The position numbers and the translations under genes are program-made. The notes beneath the pieces were generated by a model. It worked only from the letters and a program-made list of their open reading frames with translations, searched no databases and had not been told where the DNA came from. Below are positions 51,301 to 59,219 of a DNA stretch of 64,000 nt, in pieces. Origin of the DNA: Azorinus chamasolen. Lineage: Eukaryota; Mollusca; Bivalvia; Cardiida; Solecurtidae. The first letter of the stretch is position 1. Every line of letters starts with the position of its first letter. The stretch lies in assembly GCA_963576725.1 (NCBI GenBank), contig OY755252.1:58492816-58556815 (forward strand), given 5' to 3'.

Positions 51301-53690
51301 AAAAAGTGACATTTACAAAGGTGTTAAAAGGCGTCAATATGAGGGAATGGGTTAAAGACGAAGGAAATATAAACAAAATGTACTTCAAAGGACTGAAAAT
51401 TCAACTTTGAAATTAAATAAGTTTGAAACCAATCCATTGAGATTGACTGGTAACTTCAAACTGTATAGAAATTCAGTTTAACCCTTTCCCTGTTCTATGT
51501 TTATTTCAAATTTCAATACCTAATGAATATTCATTAACAAAATTGTTATAAAGAAATATGCAAGGTGGAACATTGTAGACATTTTAGAAAGCAAAGAAAC
51601 AGACCTATCAAATTCTGTTAGCAAACAGAGTAGACCCTGATCAGACGGCTCCTCTAGGAGCCGTCTGATCTGGGTCTACTCTGTTTGCAGATGCGTGAAA
51701 ACACGTTTATATGAGGGAAATGGAAATATCAAGGACCAAACAAATATATCGAAATAACCCAGAGCGAATTTGAAATACGAAAGTCTTTTAGGAGCAGTTT
51801 ATCTGGGTCTGCACTGGTCTCAACCATTTGCCTAGAAGTTTGTCTATTCAAATTCTTAGGATTATCAGGGGGTGACTTTGCTACTCAACAAAAATCTAAA
51901 CTTACATATACATTCTGATTTCAAATTAACCCTTTCCTTCATATAAACGCCTTGTCACACTTTTGCAAACAGAGTAAACCTTGATCAGATGACTCCTATA
52001 GGAGTCATCTGATCAGGGTCTGCTCTGTTTGCTTATGAAATCATAAAAGATCCAAACAAAATTAAATTCCTACAGTAGACAATGAAGAGTTACAGGTTTG
52101 GTGGAGAAATAAGAACTTTTGCATCAAAAAAATATTCCCCTCCTGTTTTGAACTCTGTATTATTTCTCACCTTTTTCTACCAGCAATGTGACTTCTTCTA
52201 GTGACAGTTGTAATGGAAGGCCCAGCTGGTTATTTTGTCTAGGAGCCCGCGGCAATGACCCAGTCAATGTTCCAATAATCCGAAATTCTTCTCTTAAGAC
52301 TCTGGCATCTGAAATTTATCCATTTCTGTCATAAAACTTTTAACCATTTCCTTCATATAAATCACAGGTCCGTACACTGAATGTCACTGGTCGTCGAGCC
52401 CCAGGCAGATCAAAACTGTCCTGGAATGACCTAGTGAATTGGGACAGGGAGTCTCTAGGAATGGGTGGTACCAATCCACAGGACCACCAGCCATGGAGGG
52501 CAGAATTCGCTCTCGACCACACAGCCAGGCCTCACCCTTGTCAAAGGAATAATCAAAGGCCTGAATAATCTAAACAGGATGATGATGGTGATGATGATGA
52601 TAAATGCCTTTTTACGCAACTGCAAACAGAGTAGAACCACACCAGACTGCTCCTCTAGAAGCCATTTGATCAGGGTCTGCTCTCTTTGCTAATGGTTACA
52701 ATGTTCCACCTTCCATATTTCATAACTATTTTGTCTTTGAATATTCAGTAGGTGATGAAATCTGGTATAAATAAGGGAAATAGTTCATCGTTATCCTGCT
52801 ACCTGAATGAAAACAGCTTTGATCCTGATGAGACCAGAGCTCCAGATAAGATGCGTAGTAAATTAAATCATTTTAAGGAATTCTTTAATTCTCCACCAAA
52901 CCCTATACTGCTACCACTCTTTAGAATCATCTGAACGAGACGATTCTAAAGAGTGGTCACAGTATAGGGTTTGGTGGGAAAATGACGATTTTAGTATTTG
53001 GGTACGCACCTTTATGTGAAGCTCTGTTAGGCACTGAGTAACTCACTGTCACATCAGTACTTAGGCTGTTTGACACTCAGTAAAAAGTTTCTTAAAAGCT
53101 TGAATGATATTGATAGATGGTCATGATCAATGTTGTAATCTGCCCGAATTTGAGCAGACATCAACCTCTACAGCAGGTTAACAGTTTAAATTCAAAACCA
53201 AATCTTAACAACAGGTCTATGATGATGTCTTTGGTTGGTTCCATTTCAAAATGAATTTAAAATCTGAGTACTAAACACTTTGGATCTTTAATTGGTGTCT
53301 CATCTGTATCACGCAATGTCCTGGAATAGCCTTCTTCTTCTTCTTCCCATTAAGTGCAGGGCCCCTCTGGAGCATCGACGCACAGCTATTACCGCAACAT
53401 CTCGGAATTAATGTATACTTAAACACCAATGGAAGCAATGTCAAAGACATTCCGATTCATTCCGTGGTGTGTGGAGCTATTCAAGGATATTGCCATCCAG
53501 AATATTTGCAATGGTTATCACATATTCGTCAATGGTATTCAGGGTATTCAGCTTGAATGCCAGTGCTCAGCGTTGGCTATTTAATGGTGAACAAAATATA
53601 TTGTTTTATAATTTTACCTTTTGCATTCCATATGAAACATGTTTTATTCAAGCAGTGTATCTTGATGACCGAAGTATCAGCACTTGCCAT
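45202..53690 (-). CDS. TSEN34: tRNA-splicing endonuclease subunit Sen34, whole gene
   Basis: Catalytic subunit of the nuclear tRNA-splicing endonuclease; it cuts the 3' splice site of intron-containing pre-tRNAs. Six in-phase coding exons are 53690-53618, 52308-52171, 50358-50264, 48055-47839, 46291-46130 and 45389-45202, giving 290 aa (human 310). The N-terminal domain has FIWNAKDARVLRE and TGSLPRAPRQNNQLGLPLQL. A charged, probably coiled linker follows (KRNLPRIIEGKMAKKRKMLE and on). The C-terminal nuclease fold has FRDFWEKGFYLTSGSKFGGD then FLVYPGDP. The catalytic triad reads as Y227, H235 and K266, with the same spacing (8 and 31) as human Y247, H255 and K286. The start ATG was chosen because exon 1 supplies the conserved FIWN strand and the one base needed for Asp25. 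Confidence 0.96.
45455..45648. mobile_element. Family F foldback element
   Basis: CAGAGTTCCAGATAAGATGC left, ACTTTTATTTGTTACTC right. Hairpin 45512-45594 with ATCGTCTCAATGAGACGATT centre. In TSEN34 intron 5. Confidence 0.88.
45726..46029 (+). mobile_element. Family E foldback
   Basis: AGCTGAACTTCGATATCTCG left, TTATTCGAGTTCAACTG right. Near-perfect hairpin 45831-45905 (AGCTTAATGCAGGTCTAAAG arms, apex AGCTCCTGTAGGAGCT). In TSEN34 intron 5. Confidence 0.9.
46130..46291 (-). CDS. TSEN34: TSEN34 coding exon 5 (catalytic Tyr)
   Basis: Between CTTGTAG|TGGCTC and TATCCAG|GTATGT. Encodes the start of the nuclease fold through GGDFLVYP, including the catalytic Tyr227. Confidence 0.96.
46389..46537 (+). 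mobile_element. Hairpin half of a TTAA MITE
   Basis: GCAAACAGAGCAAACC hairpin around 46431-46500 and right end GAGGGAAAGGGTTAA. The left half is missing. Confidence 0.75.
46751..46951. mobile_element. Family I TTAA foldback, second copy
   Basis: TTACCCGTATAAAGTTG left, TCAAATGGACTATTCCAAAA inside, GAACTTAA right. Matches 14105-14317. Confidence 0.8.
46952..47601. other. TSEN34 intron 4, mixed
   Basis: Half a family F arm at 47306-47337. A reverse B-type element at 47361-47605 (TTAACCCTTTATTCCATAAA to AATAGTTAA). Otherwise unassigned. Confidence 0.5.
47602..47826 (+). mobile_element. Family A foldback MITE next to TSEN34 exon 4
   Basis: TTAACCCATCCCCTGTTCTA left. Palindrome near 47717-47786 with apex GCTCCTATGGGAGC. 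Right end decayed to GAAGGAACGCGTTTTA, 13 bp from the exon border at 47839. Confidence 0.88.
47839..48055 (-). CDS. TSEN34: TSEN34 coding exon 4 (charged linker)
   Basis: Between TTTTAG|GTAGAA and CCTTTAG|GTGAGC. 72 codons rich in Lys and Glu, probably coiled coil. A family A element begins only 13 bp beyond this exon's 3' border. Confidence 0.92.
48101..49411 (-). mobile_element. Family B MITE with nested pearl-like array
   Basis: TTAACCCTTTACTCCATAAC left with hairpin 48141-48209 (GCTCCTAAAGGAGC apex). The matching right end, ATTCATGATGTCATAATTTC then GGAGTAAAGAGTTAA, appears only after the 1-kb array below. Confidence 0.85.
48350..49348. mobile_element. Pearl-like element, six 152-bp units and ACGG tail
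   Basis: The unit TGTGACCTTGACCTTTGACC recurs at about 48401, 48517, 48668, 48820, 48972 and 49124 (152-bp period after the first). The units are nearly identical. A GGACGGACGGACGGACGGAC-like tail lies at 49256-49306. Start motif AACAAGAGATGTCACG. ATGCCCCCCAAA near the start and TTTGGGGGGCAT near the end form 12-bp subterminal inverted repeats. Frames of 80-115 codons on the minus strand are products of the repeat. Confidence 0.88.
49412..49841. repeat. TSEN34 intron 3, repeat remnants
   Basis: Hairpin remnant near 49411-49500 and a decayed B-type stretch at 49530-49720. Confidence 0.5.
49842..50157 (+). mobile_element. Family E foldback
   Basis: TA|CAGTTGACCTTCGATGTC left, GAGACATCCGAGTTAA right. 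Hairpin 49951-50025. Ends about 105 bp from TSEN34 exon 3. Confidence 0.87.
50264..50358 (-). CDS. TSEN34: TSEN34 coding exon 3
   Basis: Between TTATAG|GCGTGG and GAACAG|GTTTGT. Encodes VAEVVEDIFCEPCQDDIKSF and YQSQKQSYEEQ, aligning with the vertebrate FKRQQEESFQEQ segment. Confidence 0.9.
50411..50880 (+). mobile_element. Family B MITE with nested family A
   Basis: TTAACCCATTACTTAATTCT left half (50411-50535) and the hairpin half AGACCCTGATAAGATGG (50795 on) are separated by the A element at 50541-50788. Confidence 0.7.
50541..50788 (-). mobile_element. Family A foldback MITE nested in family B
   Basis: ATAACCCTTTCCCATAT left, CAGGGAAAGGGATAA right. Palindrome near 50579-50645. Confidence 0.85.
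50924..50998. repeat. Perfect palindrome L, 37-bp arms
   Basis: AAATGATTATAAACTTACAG continuing to CTAGGGGAAA, one central base, then the exact complement. No mismatch was found and there is no other copy in the window. Confidence 0.92.
51109..51355 (+). mobile_element. Family C foldback MITE
   Basis: TTAACCCATTACCCCATAAG left, GAGGGAATGGGTTAA right, 247 bp. The hairpin is imperfect. Confidence 0.88.
51478..51723 (+). mobile_element. Family A foldback MITE
   Basis: TTAACCCTTTCCCTGTTCTA left, GAGGGAAATGG right (TTAA lost). Palindrome 51621-51688. Confidence 0.9.
51926..52053 (-). mobile_element. Family A, hairpin half only
   Basis: TTAACCCTTTCCTTCATATA left and a good hairpin (GACTCCTATAGGAGTC apex), then truncated after CATAAAAGATCC. 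About 118 bp from TSEN34 exon 2. Confidence 0.82.
52171..52308 (-). CDS. TSEN34: TSEN34 coding exon 2
   Basis: Between AATTTCAG|ATGCC and GAAAAAG|GTGAG. Encodes the highly conserved IGTLTGSLPRAPRQNNQLGL segment. Confidence 0.95.
52364..52600 (+). mobile_element. LINE 3' fragment with GAT-repeat tail
   Basis: The plus frame reads RTLNVTGRRAPGRSKLSWND, then PWRAEFALDHTARPHPCQ, and stops near 52563. A GATGATGATGGTGATGATGA tail follows. The GRR.PGR.K..W and WRA patterns are typical of LINE reverse-transcriptase C-termini (RTE/CR1-like). Confidence 0.65.
52601..52787 (-). mobile_element. Family A, damaged
   Basis: Hairpin near 52621-52691 (GCAAACAGAGTAGAACC) and right part AATATTCAGTAGGTGATGAA. 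Left end lost at the LINE tail. Confidence 0.75.
52845..53026. mobile_element. Family F foldback element, full length
   Basis: CAGAGCTCCAGATAAGATGC left, CACCTTTATGTGAAGCTCTG right, 182 bp. Long hairpin with ATCATCTGAACGAGACGATT centre. In TSEN34 intron 1. Confidence 0.92.
53027..53617. other. TSEN34 intron 1, unassigned
   Basis: No repeat that I can bound, and no exon. Confidence 0.5.
53618..53690 (-). CDS. TSEN34: TSEN34 coding exon 1
   Basis: Encodes MASADTSVIKIHCLNKTCFI then WNAK plus one base, ending GCAAAAG|GTAAAA. The hydrophobic strand before WNAK-D-ARVLRE corresponds to the human LVWGAEAVQALRE region. Confidence 0.85.
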
Positions 53691-54117
53691 CTGGTGTATT
53701 CTAAGGTTTTACAATCAGCTTTCCATTCTCAACATTTATCAATGGGCGCAGCCATATTTGTTTTTGTTACTATATGCACAAAGACAAATATTTATATTTC
53801 ACATATCATTCAGTAAATTAATTACTGTAACTGATATTTTCTTTTATTTTTATTACAGGACGAGCAAATGATACATTATTAGTTTGGAAAGCTAAATAAT
53901 TCCATTTTAACAAAACTTAAAATTGTGCATTGGGTAAAGATAATATACGAGAACCGCATTCAAATTGCCATTACACGGAACGTTTATGCTGAAGATTCCG
54001 GTATACAATTAATCCAGAACACAACGTAAATGCATTCTGCTCTTTAGTCTTTACTCATCAATATATTTACTTTCGTTTGCAAACACGCACCATTAAAGCA
54101 CAATACGCAAGCACAAA

Positions 54118-54118
<1 letters not shown>
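53691..54118 (-). promoter_or_regulatory. Presumed TSEN34 leader and promoter region
   Basis: Assigned by position only, upstream of the TSEN34 ATG. AT-rich; no clear core element was seen. Confidence 0.35.
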
Positions 54119-54170
<52 letters not shown>

Positions 54171-54178
54171 GAGAGAAA
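54119..54178. repeat. GA microsatellite
   Basis: About 60 bases of GA with GAAA interruptions. Confidence 0.95.
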
Positions 54179-54469
54179 GTAACCCATTTTTAGAAACGAA
54201 CAGTGTACATAAAGGTATCTCCGCCAGACTTCCCCACAACATAGAAGACGGCCAACACATGGCAATATGTAAAGCACCGCATTAAAACAACTGTGAAATT
54301 CCGTCAAAAATGTACTCAATGATTTTGCTTCAAGCCAAGATTAATAACTGTTCTTGGTTTACGACTGCACACTATATAGTTAGGACTATAATGACATGAA
54401 CCTTCAAACTCAGATATATATCTTCAACGAATAATTTCATAACTCTGTGGTATTAATTAACACGTTTCC

Positions 54470-54903
54470 GGATTAGTTAATATTCATGTAAGAAATCATG
54501 ACATGTAATCACAACCATTTATTAGCTGATTTTGTCACTGACCGTTCCAATGCGGTACTTCCATCTTCCCCCTATTGTATGTTTGTTTTGTCTTTGTGCG
54601 TCTCTTGATGTTTTTATTGTTAGGTACAATTGCTGTTTCTTTGTGTTGCTGTTCGGGCGACTGTTTGTTCTGTATGTGGTGTTTCCTGCATGACTCATTT
54701 TTGCACTTTTATAATGACATGTCTTTAACTGTGGCATATACAAGGAATGTGTTTGTATTGGTAGAATATGTAGAGTCAAGTATTTAATAATTTCATATGC
54801 AAACAGAACGAACCCTGATCAGATAACTCATACAGAAGTCGTCTGCATGGTTTGGTTATACATGTACTCTGTTGGCAAAAGCGTGAAAAACGTTTATATG
54901 AGG
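54470..54903 (+). mobile_element. Family B-like MITE with a T/G-rich insert
   Basis: AATATTCATGTAAGAAATCA left part and the GCAAACAGAACGAACC hairpin half at 54799 are separated by T/G-rich sequence at 54545-54770. Ends are decayed. Confidence 0.6.
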
Positions 54904-55078
54904 CAGATACATATACCTGTATGTATATGTCTCTGTATGAGTTAATTGGGCTAAGCAATATCTAACTTTAACTTTGATCTTCATGTATGCGACTTGAAAA
55001 CAGATTGGCTAATATCCTAATTACATTAAGAAATTCGGACACAGATCTATATACTTCGGCAAATACCGTCCTGTCTTA

Positions 55079-55334
55079 GCCTTTTCCCTGTTCTATGTTT
55101 ATTCCCAAGTTCAATACCTACTGAATATTCATAAACAAAATTGTTGTAATGAAATCTGGTAGGAGAACACTGTAGCCATTTTAGACACTAACGAAAACTA
55201 AAGAAACATATCTATTAAATTACATTAGCAAACAGAGCACACCCTGATCAGACGGTCCCTATAGGAACCGGCTGATCTGGGTCTACTCAGTTTGCAAATG
55301 CTTGAAAAGACGTTTATATGAGGGAAAGGGTTAA
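55079..55334 (+). mobile_element. Family A foldback MITE
   Basis: CCTTTTCCCTGTTCTATGTT left, GAGGGAAAGGGTTAA right. Palindrome 55228-55295. Confidence 0.87.
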
Positions 55335-55448
55335 CTATTTACTACTATGTCGGGCTAATCTTGTTATAGATTAGTCGGAGAGAGATTGTGTGTCCGAATA
55401 CTTCGGATACATCAATCCATCTTTCAGGAAATGTAAGGCAATACTACT

Positions 55449-55800
55449 AATAAACAAGAGTTATCACAGTCACGTGACAAATGTCCCCAGAGGATCGCCT
55501 ACACTAAAGCCTCGGCCATATGTATGCTTGGACCATATATTCTGAAAATGGGTGATCCTTCGAAAGCAAATTAGAAATGCAAAAAGAGAAAATTGCAGAA
55601 TCGGTTTTATTGAGTCTGTTGACGAGTAGTAATTAAAAGTGCAACACTACCCACGCCCCCTAGCACCGGCTATCGAACATGACCAAGATAAAATGGCCAC
55701 AAACATAGGTGTAAAGTTTGGTGTGGATTGGACAAATACTTTCCAAGAAAGAGGCCGGACATTTTGTTTCTTCTAGATGTGCGTACGTACGTACATGGTC
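55449..55800 (+). repeat. Helitron-like repeat start, one arm of a large inverted pair
   Basis: AAACAAGAGTTATCACAGTC matches the start of the array at 48350. Positions 55547-55660 recur in inverse orientation at about 57485-57606. Confidence 0.65.
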
Positions 55801-56156
55801 AACCCTATATAATATGCCACCACTATGTGTGTATATATATATGTGAAGGTTTAAAGCTGAAGAATTGAAACCATTGTGACAAATACAGCATTTGTTTCAT
55901 AGTTTCAAAACTACACACTTCTTATTGTTTCCTTTTATCTAGTACATTGTGTAAATGATCTTTTTCGATAGAATTATTCCAAGAGATTGAGTCTAAAATT
56001 AACCTAGGAGGGAATGAATCAAGTTAGACCTTATGATTTATTAGTCAAATGCATAACGTCAAGTTAGTGTAAGGATCTTGCATGTCTATTTTGTTTATCA
56101 TTTGTTACAACAGGACCTGCCTAAAGCGACCACATAATGAATAAACATTGGGTCTT

Positions 56157-56405
56157 AACTCGTTCCCTCATAGACTATTTTGGACCCCAAAATCTACCGA
56201 AAAGGAGCATTTATTAGAAGAAAAGATTTTTTTTAGAATTGTGTAGTTTTGAAACCATTGTGATAAATAGAACATTTGCTCCATAGAGGCAGACATAAGA
56301 TTGTAAGTTTCAACTTTTTTTCTAAAGAATAGTTCCTTTAATTTTCCACCAAGTCATGTGTTGTGGCCATATCATAGGGTTTGGTGGAGAAATAAGAATT
56401 TTAGT
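56157..56405. repeat. Broken family C followed by family F half
   Basis: TTAACTCGTTCCCTCATAG at 56157 with the left hairpin arm to 56285, then an F arm pair (CCACCAAGTCATGTGTTGTG, GGGTTTGGTGGAGAAATAAG). Confidence 0.7.
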
Positions 56406-56641
56406 ATTTTTTCACTCTAACATTTTTATGCAATCAATTACGCCACTGACTCGATTTGTTATCCCCTTACACAATGCGTTTTATTAGGGATCCGGGACCG
56501 TGCTTGCATATTCTAAAGATGCGCACACTAATAATTTGAACAGCCTCCCAATAGGTGTAGTAATGAGCGATTCTGTTCATCACATCAACACCATTCAGAA
56601 GTCACACATACGACCACTAACTGAATTGAATGTAAATAGTT

Positions 56642-57104
56642 TTAACCCTTTCCTTCATATGCTATTTTTAGATCCAAACTCTTTGAATAAATCTACCGAA
56701 AAGGAGCATTAACTATAGAGAAAGGGATTTTTTGAGAATTTTGTAATTTGAAACTATTGTGATTAATAGAGGAGCAAATGCTGTAGTTCATGTTTGTCTC
56801 TGGTGCTCGTGTATTTGTTGGTGTTTTCTGTGTTCTTCTCGTGTGTTTGCGTGTGTTTGGTTGTGTGTGTGTGACATGCTGTCTATTGATGTGTTGGTGG
56901 TGATTGCGTCTTGTATGTGACTTTCTACTGTATGTGTGTGTATGAGTATAAATTGCTATGCTTTCTGTAGGTGTTTTGGTGATGGTGGCGTTTTGTGTGT
57001 GGCTTTTCCTGCTTGACTTTACTACTTTTTCATTTATCACAATGGTTTCAACAGGTGACTTTTACAGAAGCGTAGAAAAACGTATTTATGGAGGAAATGG
57101 TTAA
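56642..57104 (+). mobile_element. Family C MITE with a T/G-rich insert at the hairpin
   Basis: TTAACCCTTTCCTTCATATG left and GGAGGAAATGGTTAA right. About 250 bp of T/G-rich sequence (56783-57030) replaces the hairpin apex. Confidence 0.82.
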
Positions 57105-57479
57105 CAAAGGTACGTGTATATATAAATTACTGGCCAGGTGTGCGCACTCATCACAGTGACATAAATTTTCACTACATTTGTAAGTCGAATGTGGTCACTA
57201 AATAATAGAAGTAGCTGGAATATTCACATGCGGCAATTCTGTATAATTGCATTATGTCAGAGACATTTACATAATCGATAATTAGCAGTACCTGTCATTA
57301 ATACATCAGAATACATGTATATGTTCTTCACAACAGCAGGTGTTAAGTGCTTGTGTGGCGGCCGCAAAAAGTCGCCCCGTATTTTATTCTCAGTGTTGTT
57401 ATATTTTCTGGTCTTTCGGGATCATTAATTTTGATGGTGGTATAAGTTTTGAAAATTGAATACAGCTTAAACCAGTACT

Positions 57480-57700
57480 AGGGTGTGTGAGTAGTGTTGC
57501 ACTTTCAATTACTAGTCATGAACAGACTCAATAAAACCGAATCTGCAATGTTTCTTTTGGCATTGCTACTTTTGTTTTCGAAGGATCACCTACTTTCAGA
57601 ATACATGTATATGCGTTTCACCGGTACCATTTTACTAATAATTGGTGACCATATTGCAAGGCTGAAACAGTATGAAAGAATAGGAGCATACTTTTTATTT
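57480..57700 (-). repeat. Second arm of the large inverted pair
   Basis: GTAGTGTTGCACTTTCAATT and AACAGACTCAATAAAACCGA mirror 55547-55660. The 86-codon frame here is not a gene. Confidence 0.7.
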
Positions 57701-58004
57701 TTCAATAACTTTCTTATTTGTCTTCCTATCAAAATACAGTTGGGGCCATTTTAAAGCTAATAATCTTCACTATGTACTTAGTTTGAAATGTTTTGTCATT
57801 AAAAGAAACTATGATCACTTAACTTACACATGTATTACTCAGCCGATTTTTACATAAAAATACAAATCTTGCATTCAAAATAACTATTTTGTAATTAATA
57901 TTTCTAAATTTTTAAAAACATAATAGAAATATGAGTTTTAAGAGGTTTCCAATAAGGTTTCAACCAGTTATTTTTTAAAACATACGCTCCTATTCTTTTA
58001 TTAT
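57701..58004. other. Intergenic stretch, nothing recognised
   Basis: AT-rich; only flank of the inverted repeat. Confidence 0.45.
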
Positions 58005-58152
58005 TGTAGCCGGGTAGAGATTATGATGAAATAAGTTGATAGGCTTTGCTGTGTGGCTTGGTAGCTCAGTCGGTAGAGTGTTTGCATGACCAGTAAGCCA
58101 GAGGGCCTGGGTTCGAGTCCCAGGCGAGTCAAAACTTTTTCACCATGTTACA
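58005..58152 (+). repeat. 5' LTR of the TRIM, with tRNA-like sequence
   Basis: Contains a tRNA-like block at about 58052-58132: acceptor-like TGGCTTG and CGAGTCA, A box TAGCTCAGTCGG, B box GGTTCGAGTCC with a CTGGG/CCCAG T stem. The anticodon cannot be fixed safely. It is not annotated as a functional tRNA gene. Confidence 0.85.
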
Positions 58153-58295
58153 TTTGGCGCCCAACGTAAATAACCCACGGGGTGAGTTATATGAAGATAC
58201 TACGGAGATTATATGAAGATAAGTTGTAATAATAAGAAACTCGTAGTGTTCTTTGAGTAAGAATTCGGGACGATTTCTTGTGCATAGGGGGTGTT

Positions 58296-58439
58296 TGTAG
58301 CCGGGTAGAGATTATGGTGAAATAAGTTGATAGGCTTTACTGTGTGGCTTGGTAGCTCAGCCAGTAGAGTGTTGGCATGGTAAACCAGAAGCCCTGGATT
58401 CGAGTCCCAGTCGAGTCACAACTTTTTCACCATGTTACA
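58296..58439 (+). repeat. 3' LTR of the TRIM, with tRNA-like sequence
   Basis: Same layout as the 5' LTR with about 12 substitutions and a 4-base gap in the anticodon arm. The B box has changed to GATTCGAGTCC. Confidence 0.85.
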
Positions 58440-58641
58440 TTATAAATACATATATATACAGTTTTAGCCTTGCAAGATGGCCGCCAATTATCAGTAAAAT
58501 GTTACTGGTGAAAGTCATGTATTGATATGAGTGTTATACTGCTAAAAATCGAAACGTGTAAACAGTATATATAGACCAAAACTACGTCTCTGGATGACTG
58601 TCAAACAAACAAAACATGACATATGCTATTAGTCATTCACT

Positions 58642-58720
58642 ACGGCCACGGGTCAAAACGGCCCACGGCCCCGAGTCAAAACGGCCCACAACCAAAACGG
58701 CCCGGGTCAAAACGGCCTGC
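58642..58720. repeat. Short tandem repeat of GGGTCAAAACGGCC
   Basis: About four imperfect copies of GGTCAAAACGGCCCA in 80 bases, GC-rich compared with the surroundings. Confidence 0.85.
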
Positions 58721-58784
58721 TATATTATATACTACATTATAAGTGTTATTGACTAAATTATGTTTGATCCTGATATGTTTGCAG

Positions 58785-58934
58785 TTTGACGATTTCACAA
58801 ACCAAGTGGAACCCTGCATGATCATTTCATGGTTTAAAAAGTGGAACGACCTCTATCATTTGGGACACTTTTTAATGCATATATTCACTACTGCTACAAA
58901 TAGTAAAGAGTTTGACCAGACATCGTATCTATAG
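58785..58934 (+). pseudogene. Possible exon or fragment resembling C14orf119 (DUF4508)
   Basis: After an acceptor-like TGTTTGCAG the frame reads FDDFTNQVEPCMIISWFKKW, then NDLYHLGHFLMHIF, and stops at 58932. The spacing of E, C, I, WF, W and FL resembles the start of the small C14orf119 family. The match is short, no other exon was found, and the distal half of the family is missing. It may be a relic or chance. Confidence 0.25.
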
Positions 58935-59119
58935 CTCGCTCTAGTCGTTGGTCTGTTGTCTGTACTAAGAGCAGCAGATGTGTTGGCCGCGGTACTGCAT
59001 ACCGATTCTTTTGAATATGCCGTAAAATTTCCGGAAAATAGAAAATTAGATGCGGTTTTTATTTTTATCCTCCTTCGGAAAAACCTTCAACGAAAACCTC
59101 CAAACAAAACCGAATGTAA

Positions 59120-59219
59120 ATACCACGTGGGTATCATCTGGCGGGAATTTCCTCTTTGCGGGAAAGTTTTGGCGAAGTTTTTTTTCTAATTCATTGCTGC
59201 AAATTCAATAACTGTCATC
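59120..59219 (+). promoter_or_regulatory. MCM3 promoter with clustered E2F-like sites
   Basis: Within 100 bp of the MCM3 start codon are three E2F-type motifs: TGGCGGGAATTTC (59139-59151), TTTGCGGGAAAG (59155-59166) and TTTTGGCGAAG (59167-59177). An E-box CACGTG lies at 59124-59129. MCM genes are classic E2F targets at the G1/S transition, so the arrangement fits the gene. Function is inferred. Confidence 0.7.

Larger units (their letters stand above)
58005..58439 (+). mobile_element. LTR retrotransposon in miniature (TRIM) with tRNA-like LTRs
   Basis: 435 bp with no coding capacity. Two direct LTRs (58005-58152 and 58296-58439) both run TGTAGCCGGGTAGAG...CCATGTTACA and are about 90% alike. 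Two bases after the 5' LTR is TGGCGCCCAACGT (58155-58167), the usual primer-binding-site form in Gypsy-type elements. A short purine-rich run (ATAGGGGGTG) precedes the 3' LTR. TTAT (58001-58004 and 58440-58443) flanks the whole as a target duplication. The divergence of the two LTRs indicates an old insertion. Confidence 0.85.

Noticed and set aside
10464..51688. A CRISPR-like array, because of regularly recurring palindromes
   Set aside because: Spacing is irregular, the copies are whole transposons with TTAA ends, and the DNA is clearly animal.
53469..53890. Plus-strand frames and a phrase ANDTLLVWKAK that resembles a Sen34 N-terminus
   Set aside because: TSEN34 is on the other strand and its real exon 1 is at 53690-53618; the plus-strand phrase ends at a stop and has no donor, so it is chance.
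56693..57040. 115-codon Thr/His-rich minus-strand frame
   Set aside because: It reads the complement of a T/G-rich low-complexity insert in a MITE.
57494..57754. 86-codon hydrophobic frame
   Set aside because: Overlaps a repeat that is present in inverse orientation at 55.5 kb; no gene context.
58052..58420. Two tRNA genes
   Set aside because: The tRNA-like blocks are inside LTRs of a TRIM, have many wobble or mismatched stem pairs, and one has a 4-base gap in the anticodon arm.
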